Source: Chryseobacterium turcicum (GTDB lineage: Bacteria > Bacteroidota > Bacteroidia > Flavobacteriales > Weeksellaceae). Taken from it: a stretch of DNA of 64,000 nt. The stretch lies in contig NZ_JAJNAY010000002.1 in assembly GCF_021010565.1 (NCBI RefSeq), positions 248,001 to 312,000 on the forward strand. Reading direction: 5' to 3'. Shown here one piece after another: positions 58,264 through 64,000 of this stretch. The notes beneath the pieces were generated by a model. That model was not told the DNA's origin, did not search any database, and saw only the letters and a list, made by a program, of their open reading frames with translations. The position numbers and the translations under genes were made by a program. Position 1 is the first letter of the stretch, and every line of letters begins with the position of its first letter.

Positions 58264-60837
58264 ATGAATTTTAGAAAACTGAGTATCGCTGCATTATTCC
58301 TTACCACATCAGGAACTTTAATGTACGCTCAAGAAAAAAATGACACTGTAAAGCACGAAAAGAAAATTGAAGGTGTTATTATACAAGGTACAACCAAAAA
58401 AGGAGGTGAGGCAAACATCATCAGTGTACAGAGAAAATCTGTAGAAGTTATTGAACGAGTGGGTTCTGTACAACTTGAAAAACAAGGTGTAGGTGATGTT
58501 TCTGTAGCAGTAACTAAAGCCACAGGATCACAGAAACAAGAAGGTAGCGGACAAATTTTCATCCGCGGACTGGGTGATCGTAACAACTCTACAACAATCA
58601 ACGGCCTTCAGGTTCCTTCAAATGATCCTTTATATAAAAATATCGATTTAAGTATCATTAAAACTGATATGATTGATTTCATCGGTTTGGAAAAAGTATA
58701 CAATCCAAAACTTTGGGGTGATATGTCTGGAGCCAATGTTGACATCGTAACTAAAGTATATACCGGAAAGCCATACTTCAAAATAAATCTGGGATCTTCT
58801 GTTAACTTTAATGCAGTTCAGAAAAACAATTATTTCTTACAGGACGGGCCAAGCTATTTTGGCTTTGCCAAACTAGAGCAACCTTCTAAAAATGCAGTTG
58901 CAAACAGAGGGTACGTTTTTAATACGTCTTGGAAAGATCAGGAAGTAAACAATCCTTTCAACTCTAATTTGAGTTTTGATTTTGGAACCAATTTCAAGGT
59001 TGGGAGCCAGGGAAAACTAAGTATTTTCGGATACGGAGGTTTTGATAATAGTTACGAATATTTTAATGGAATTACAGGAGGTACCTATAGTGCACAGGAT
59101 GATGCTCTTAGAATATATACTCAAGCAGAAGAGTTCAAATACACGACCAATACAACTGGTTTAGTAAATATCAATTACAAAATTAATCCTAATCATCAAA
59201 TTAATCTATCATCAAATTATATACATACTTCTGAACAGAAATTAGGAAATTTCTCAGGATATAACAGAGATTATTATGATAACGACGTTAACCAGACAAG
59301 ATACACCACTCAGCTAAGAAGAGCCACAACTCGTATTAACGATTTATTGGTAAACCAATTAAGAGGTGAGCATACTTTATCTGAACCATTGAAAATATCT
59401 TGGAATGTAGGATATAACAGATTAGACAGTAGAAGACCAGACAGACAACAGAATGTAACTGTTTTAGACAAACAGCAAAACTATAGTTTCTTCGCAAGTA
59501 GTAATCCTGGGGCAAACAACAGATATTACGATCAGCTTTTGGAAAATGATTTTGTAGGTGATATTCATGCAGATTACAAATTGGGAGAAAGCGCAAAAAT
59601 TACTTTAGGGTATAGCGGAAGATATAAAGAGAGTGATTTCAAAGCAACACAATACAACTTTAGAATTTTACCGGTACAAGGAAGTTACTTTGTTGATCCT
59701 AAAAATTATGACACATTCTTTAATCTTACCAATTATCAATCGGGAGTTTTCTTTGACGTTGTGACTTTTAGAGGTGATGTGAAATATTCTCCGGAACAAG
59801 CACTAATTCCGCAAACATTTACTTCTGAAATGACTAATAATGCAGGTTATGTAAATGTAGATTACAAATTCAGCGATAAGTTTACAGCACAGGTTGGAGT
59901 ACGATACGAAAATCTAATGCAAAAACTTAAATATAATACTGCAATTCAGGAAGGAAAGCAAGACAGAGATTACAATAAAATCTTACCTGCTTTCAACTTG
60001 AAATATAGCTTAAATGATAAGCATAATTTAAGATTAGCAGGATCTAAAACCTATACTTCTCCATTATTACTTGAAATTGCTCCTTTCGAATATGAAGATA
60101 TTGAAGAAAGTACATTGGGTAACCAATCAAACTACCTTGCAGATAACTACAATGTAGATTTAAAATGGGAATGGTTTCCAAGTAAAAATGAATTGATATC
60201 ATTATCTGCATTTGGAAAATATATCCAAAATCCTCTTGCAAGAGTAACCATCAATTCATCATCTAACTCTACTTCTGTAATGAACGTAGGAGACACAGGA
60301 AGAGTATATGGACTAGAAGCAGAAATCAGAAAAGATATCTACAGCGCTGGAAATACAAGATTATATGCATTCTTAAACGGTACCTATTTAAATACTGAAC
60401 AAGAACTTAACAACGACAAAGTTGCTAAAGAAAATTCAGGACCTGGACAGTCTAACTACTCTACTAACTTTAATGTTACAAAAGATAAAATGCAAGGTGC
60501 TTCAGATTTCTTAGCCAATGCTAATATTGGTTTAGAACAGAAATGGGGTAACAAAAACTCGATGGATTTAGTTGTTTCATATTCTTATATCTCAGACAAC
60601 ATTTACTCTTTAGGTACACAGAACAGAGGAAATATGGTAGACAAGGCATTCAGCACATTAGATGCTACTTTGAAATTTAAATTATCAAATGGAATGGGCT
60701 TTTCTTTCACTGGAAGAAATCTAATCAACCCTTATTTCACGAGAGTTCAAGACAATCTATTAACAGGAAACGAGCTTGCTGCAAAAAAATATAAAAGAGG
60801 AACAGCTGTAGGAGCAAGCATTTCTTACGAATTCTAA
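58264..60837 (+). CDS. TonB-dependent receptor
   Basis: The 857-residue outer-membrane receptor has a signal peptide (MNFRKLSIAALFLTTSGTLMYAQ), a TonB-box-like N-terminal stretch (KIEGVIIQGTTKK), the plug (VSVAVTKATGSQKQEGSGQIFIRGLGDRNNSTTINGLQVP) and a 22-stranded barrel ending TAVGASISYEF with terminal Phe. It has no carboxypeptidase-like N-terminal domain and no SusD gene beside it. Instead a beta-helix lipoprotein gene follows 28 bp downstream. It imports an unknown ligand energised by TonB. Its position next to a PhoB-like regulator suggests a phosphorus source, which is inference. Confidence 0.93.
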   Translation: MNFRKLSIAALFLTTSGTLMYAQEKNDTVKHEKKIEGVIIQGTTKKGGEANIISVQRKSVEVIERVGSVQLEKQGVGDVSVAVTKATGSQKQEGSGQIFIRGLGDRNNSTTINGLQVPSNDPLYKNIDLSIIKTDMIDFIGLEKVYNPKLWGDMSGANVDIVTKVYTGKPYFKINLGSSVNFNAVQKNNYFLQDGPSYFGFAKLEQPSKNAVANRGYVFNTSWKDQEVNNPFNSNLSFDFGTNFKVGSQGKLSIFGYGGFDNSYEYFNGITGGTYSAQDDALRIYTQAEEFKYTTNTTGLVNINYKINPNHQINLSSNYIHTSEQKLGNFSGYNRDYYDNDVNQTRYTTQLRRATTRINDLLVNQLRGEHTLSEPLKISWNVGYNRLDSRRPDRQQNVTVLDKQQNYSFFASSNPGANNRYYDQLLENDFVGDIHADYKLGESAKITLGYSGRYKESDFKATQYNFRILPVQGSYFVDPKNYDTFFNLTNYQSGVFFDVVTFRGDVKYSPEQALIPQTFTSEMTNNAGYVNVDYKFSDKFTAQVGVRYENLMQKLKYNTAIQEGKQDRDYNKILPAFNLKYSLNDKHNLRLAGSKTYTSPLLLEIAPFEYEDIEESTLGNQSNYLADNYNVDLKWEWFPSKNELISLSAFGKYIQNPLARVTINSSSNSTSVMNVGDTGRVYGLEAEIRKDIYSAGNTRLYAFLNGTYLNTEQELNNDKVAKENSGPGQSNYSTNFNVTKDKMQGASDFLANANIGLEQKWGNKNSMDLVVSYSYISDNIYSLGTQNRGNMVDKAFSTLDATLKFKLSNGMGFSFTGRNLINPYFTRVQDNLLTGNELAAKKYKRGTAVGASISYEF

Positions 60838-60865
60838 ATAAAAAATAAATAAAAAATATTGTAAA

Positions 60866-62026
60866 ATGAAAAAGAACACTTTAAAATTATTAGCTGCTGC
60901 ATTCATTATGTCGACAACAGCTGTAGTATTCCAATCTTGTAGTAATAATGATGATGAAGAAATCGTCGCTACAGGTATCGCTTCTGATCCTAATAATTTT
61001 AAGGGAGAAGTAAAATCTGGTGAAACAGTAACTTTAGACCCAACAAAAGTTTATAAACTTACAGGTGCAGTTGCTGTAAAAGCTGGGGGCACGTTAGTAA
61101 TTCCTGCAGGAACAAGAATTGAAGCTTCAGGTGGTACTTCGGCTTATATTACAATTGAACAAGATGGTAAAATCTTCGCAAACGGTACAGCTTCTTCTCC
61201 AATTGTAATGACTTCACCCAATCCTACACCAGGAAGTTGGGGAGGCTTAGTGATCTGTGGTAAAGCTCCTATCAATAAAGGAACTACTGCAACTGCTGAA
61301 GTTGGTAATGCAACATACGGAGGAACTAATGTTTCTGATAATTCTGGAATCTTAAAATTCGTAAGAATTGAATACGCAGGTGCAATCTTTACAGGTGATA
61401 AAGAATTTAACGGTCTTTCTCTTTTCGGAGTTGGTAACGGAACTACAATTGATAACATTTCATTAATCAACGGATCTGATGATGGTATCGAGTTTTTTGG
61501 AGGAACTGTAAACGTATCAAACATCGTTTCTGTTGCGAATGAAGATGACGCTTTCGACTGGACTGAAGGCTGGAACGGAACTGCAACAAACATTTATACA
61601 AAAAGAAGAGCAAACGGCGTTGGTAACAGAGGTATCGAAGCTGATAACAATTCTTTAGACAACAACGCAAATCCAAGATCTAACCCTACCATCAAAAATG
61701 CTACTTTCATCGGAGGTACAACAGGTGAAGCTGATGCATTAAAATTAAGAGTAGGTACTTATGGTACTTTTGATAACTTAGTATTATCTAATTGGACTAC
61801 TGGTATCAATGTAGAGCATGATGCTTCTGTAGCATATTTCAACGGTGGTAATAAGATTACTAACGTTAAATTTGATACAAACATTGCTACCAAAGCTTCT
61901 GCTAAAAATACAGCAGGTGCAGCCGTAACAATTTTAGCAAACACTTATTCAGAAAATGCGTCTGCAACCGGTGCAGGAAACGGAATAAACACTCCAACTT
62001 GGGCTACAGGCTGGGCTGGATTGTAA
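60866..62026 (+). CDS. Surface lipoprotein with beta-helix fold, copy 1
   Basis: The 386-residue protein has a lipoprotein signal (lipobox FQSC) followed by SNNDDEE, acidic residues that match the export signal of surface lipoproteins in this phylum. The rest is a regular series of short strands rich in Gly, Asn and Thr (GGTLVIPAGTRIEASGG, FANGTASSPIVMTSPNPTPG, SWGGLVICGKAPIN, DDGIEFFGGTVNVSNIVSVANEDDAF), as in right-handed beta-helix proteins. It lies just after the TonB-receptor gene and may be its partner or cargo. Some databases call such proteins multidrug transporters, which nothing here supports. A paralogue begins at 63364. Confidence 0.8.
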   Translation: MKKNTLKLLAAAFIMSTTAVVFQSCSNNDDEEIVATGIASDPNNFKGEVKSGETVTLDPTKVYKLTGAVAVKAGGTLVIPAGTRIEASGGTSAYITIEQDGKIFANGTASSPIVMTSPNPTPGSWGGLVICGKAPINKGTTATAEVGNATYGGTNVSDNSGILKFVRIEYAGAIFTGDKEFNGLSLFGVGNGTTIDNISLINGSDDGIEFFGGTVNVSNIVSVANEDDAFDWTEGWNGTATNIYTKRRANGVGNRGIEADNNSLDNNANPRSNPTIKNATFIGGTTGEADALKLRVGTYGTFDNLVLSNWTTGINVEHDASVAYFNGGNKITNVKFDTNIATKASAKNTAGAAVTILANTYSENASATGAGNGINTPTWATGWAGL

Positions 62027-62043
62027 CATATATAAATTATACA

Positions 62044-62081
62044 AGGTCGTTCAAATTTTTTATTCAAAATTTGAACGACCT
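62044..62081 (+). terminator. Terminator of the receptor-lipoprotein operon
   Basis: Arms of 16 nt (AGGTCGTTCAAATTTT and its complement) around a 6-nt loop, 17 bp after the lipoprotein stop codon, symmetrical and so active in both directions in principle. Confidence 0.88.
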
Positions 62082-62115
62082 ATTTTAAATCACCAAATCA
62101 TTTAAACTTAATATC

Positions 62116-63144
62116 ATGAAACTAAATTTAGTATTTAGCAAAATAGCATTTGCTTTTATTTTAATCAGTCAATTTGTATTTTCTCAAGATTTTAGTACAC
62201 AAGCCAATTTTTCTAATTTCAAAGTAAGCTACGTAGGCCCTGATCAATTTATTCATTATAACTACGATGTTCAAGGTAAGTACAGAGGTTACAACTTAGC
62301 TATGTACTTTAATACAGTATCAGACGATAAAAGAATTTTCACTAATTCTGTTTTTGATGATTCTAATTATGATCCAATTTACTATCCAACATCAACTACT
62401 ATTGATACTTGGAATTTAATATGGGATGATTATTCTAAAGTAAAAAATGCTGTGAAATATATTTTGGTTATTAAAACTTGGCCTGTATATAATATTGATG
62501 GCAGTATATTGATTCCAGAATTAACAAAAACTTTAGAATATACAGCTCCGACTACAACCCCAAACTTAACAGTAACATCTGTTCAAATTTACAGTAGCTC
62601 AAGCGGAGTTAAAATTTTTGATTCCACTACAAGTAGCAACGGAGGACCACAATTGCAAAAAAATGCCAGTTATAAATTTAAAGTTACAGTAACTAAAACA
62701 GGTAATGCTGCTATAAATAATTTGAGATTCGATTTATGTCAATATGATGCATTACAAGGAACTTATCCTGGCGTTTCTCCTCAAGCCGTAAAGACTCAAT
62801 ATTTAAATATTGGACAAACTGAAAACAGTACAATAGCAGAAACTGAAACAACTATTGCAAATTTTGGTTCAAATAGTTTTATTGGAATTGCCTTTCATTT
62901 AGATAAAGATAATATAATTCCAGAAACAGATAAAAATGATAACATAAAATTATTAACGGCAGCATACCATGGCAGAATAGCAAATCAAGTAGACGTTAGT
63001 GTTTATGACATGAGTGGTAATTTTCTTAAAAAACTAAAAACCACTTCAGACGATACAGATTTTATGAATGTTAAATCTCAATTAGGTTCAGGAAAATATA
63101 TTTTAAGATCTAATGAGAAATCACGTCAGGTCTTAATAAAATAA
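62116..63144 (+). CDS. T9SS type A sorting-domain protein (CARDB-like)
   Basis: The 342-residue protein has a signal peptide (MKLNLVFSKIAFAFILISQFVFSQ). Its middle part (about residues 150-275: PNLTVTSVQIYSSSSG, TVTKTGNAAINNLRFDL, FGSNSFIGIAFHLDKDNIIPETDKNDNI) is like the CARDB adhesion-type fold. The C-terminal 50 residues (VDVSVYDMSGNFLKKL ... SGKYILRSNEKSRQVLIK) are a type A T9SS sorting domain. It should be secreted over the outer membrane and anchored on the surface. It follows the receptor-lipoprotein genes but has its own terminator. Role unknown, perhaps adhesion. Confidence 0.88.
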   Translation: MKLNLVFSKIAFAFILISQFVFSQDFSTQANFSNFKVSYVGPDQFIHYNYDVQGKYRGYNLAMYFNTVSDDKRIFTNSVFDDSNYDPIYYPTSTTIDTWNLIWDDYSKVKNAVKYILVIKTWPVYNIDGSILIPELTKTLEYTAPTTTPNLTVTSVQIYSSSSGVKIFDSTTSSNGGPQLQKNASYKFKVTVTKTGNAAINNLRFDLCQYDALQGTYPGVSPQAVKTQYLNIGQTENSTIAETETTIANFGSNSFIGIAFHLDKDNIIPETDKNDNIKLLTAAYHGRIANQVDVSVYDMSGNFLKKLKTTSDDTDFMNVKSQLGSGKYILRSNEKSRQVLIK

Positions 63145-63171
63145 ACTTTTTTTTCTTCATATCAAATTGAA

Positions 63172-63205
63172 AACCACGCTCGGAATATATTTTCCGGGCG
63201 TGGTT
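63172..63205 (+). terminator. Terminator of the T9SS gene
   Basis: AACCACGCTCGGAA and TTCCGGGCGTGGTT (one mismatch) close a 6-nt loop and are followed by ATTTTTTG. Confidence 0.9.
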
Positions 63206-63363
63206 ATTTTTTGCACTAAACTTAAATTTCATTTTAAATATTTCGGCTAAAATCAATTCATCCTATTTTGAATTGGGATAATAAACAGAAAAATGGTAAT
63301 TTGGTCTTCTCATTCAAAATACATTGATAAAAATACCGTTGAAAGAGAATAACCTGAGAATTA

Positions 63364-64000
63364 TGAAGAAAAATCGCTTAAAAATACTCTTCGCAGCTTT
63401 TATTATAGGCTCGTCATTAATTATTCATTCGTGCAGTAAAGATGAAGACATAACTTCTGAAATTGCAGTAGTAGGAATCGCTCAGGATCCCAACAATTTT
63501 AAAGGCGACGTTACCAACGGACAAGTGGTAACCCTTGACCCAATGAAATCTTATAAACTCACAGGTATTGTTACCATAAAAAATGGAGGTACTCTAGTTA
63601 TTCCCGCCGGAATAAAAATTACCGCCACAGCAGGCGCTGCCTCTTACATTCTTGTCGAGCAGGGTGGTAAAATCTTTGCCAACGGAACAGCCGGTTCACC
63701 GGTTTTATTTACATCAGAAACAACCGTTGCCGGAAACTGGGGCGGAATCGTCATTTGTGGTAAAGCTCCGATTAATACAGGAAGTACAGGTTCATCAGAA
63801 ATAGGAAATTTAATATATGGAGGTACCGAAGCTGATGATAATTCAGGATCTCTGAACTTTGTAAGAATTGAATATGCAGGGGCCGAATTCGCTGCCGGTA
63901 AAAAGTTTAACGGTCTTTCTCTTTTCGGAATTGGTAGCGTGACCCGAGTAGAAAGTGTAGCACTTTTAAATAATGCAGACGATGGCATTGAAATTTATGG
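63364..64000 (+). CDS. Surface lipoprotein with beta-helix fold, copy 2 (partial)
   Basis: The reading frame from ATG at 63364 continues past the right edge. The N-terminus (MKKNRLKILFAAFIIGSSLI) ends in a lipobox IHSC followed by SKDEDIT, again an acidic surface-export signal. The remaining about 190 residues match copy 1 (60866) almost motif by motif: VVGIAQDPNNFKGDV, GGTLVIPAGIKITATAG, NWGGIVICGKAPINTG and KKFNGLSLFGIGS. It is therefore a tandem paralogue, separated from copy 1 by the T9SS gene. The missing C-terminus cannot be judged. Confidence 0.85.

Overview
The window reads as chromosomal DNA of a Bacteroidota bacterium of the Flavobacteriia, most probably Chryseobacterium or a close relative in the Weeksellaceae. 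The support is AT-rich DNA, promoters of the TTG-N(about 20)-TAnnTTTG type, a type IX secretion (T9SS) C-terminal domain, TonB receptor and surface-lipoprotein genes, an ISAon1-type element, a YpdA-type bacillithiol reductase, and a remnant of a mevalonate-pathway gene. No rRNA, prophage or CRISPR array is visible. Genus assignment is inference from protein similarity.

Layout. 0-2 kb: DUF58 and MoxR genes. 2-12 kb: DinB-like and four-helix proteins, rlmB, a lipoprotein, a DUF4834-YfhO-glycosyltransferase run, a lipoprotein, ypdA and a TIMP-like secreted protein. 12-13.3 kb: a gene graveyard with a TonB-receptor remnant, two palindromes, a 21-bp minisatellite and a GC-rich element. 13.3-22 kb: MFS transporter, glnS, menC-fbp, aspartate kinase and an OlsF-like aminolipid synthase. 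22-26.4 kb: two identical tRNA-Phe genes flanking a thioredoxin-like, an outer-membrane and a small membrane protein, then a complete 1.4-kb insertion sequence. 26-35 kb: a DUF417/AraC pair and a five-gene RND efflux operon with Cys-rich proteins at both ends, probably for metal. 35-42.5 kb: NamZ and an ABC permease head to head, a cysteine/cystathionine synthase behind a tandemly duplicated leader-peptide region, cbpA-cbpM and a dicarboxylate symporter. 42.6-47.4 kb: DUF779, alcohol and aldehyde dehydrogenases and their AraC regulator. 47.4-56 kb: an internally deleted HMG-CoA synthase pseudogene, an M1 peptidase, a toxin-antitoxin pair with a spare antitoxin-like gene, thyA, SDR, a Gre-like protein, an amylase-family enzyme and a pRiA4b ORF-3 protein. 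56-64 kb: a PhoR/PhoB-like two-component system divergent from a TonB receptor, two paralogous beta-helix lipoproteins and a T9SS cargo protein.

The most unusual parts are (1) the leader of the 38.2-kb synthase, where an 87-88-bp unit carrying a 15-codon ORF inside a conserved stem is present twice, (2) the 21-bp/84-bp array near 12.9 kb, (3) two copies of a palindrome plus GC-rich composite element, (4) an 8-bp repeat inside a glycosyltransferase gene, and (5) the receptor/beta-helix lipoprotein locus beside a PhoB-like regulator.
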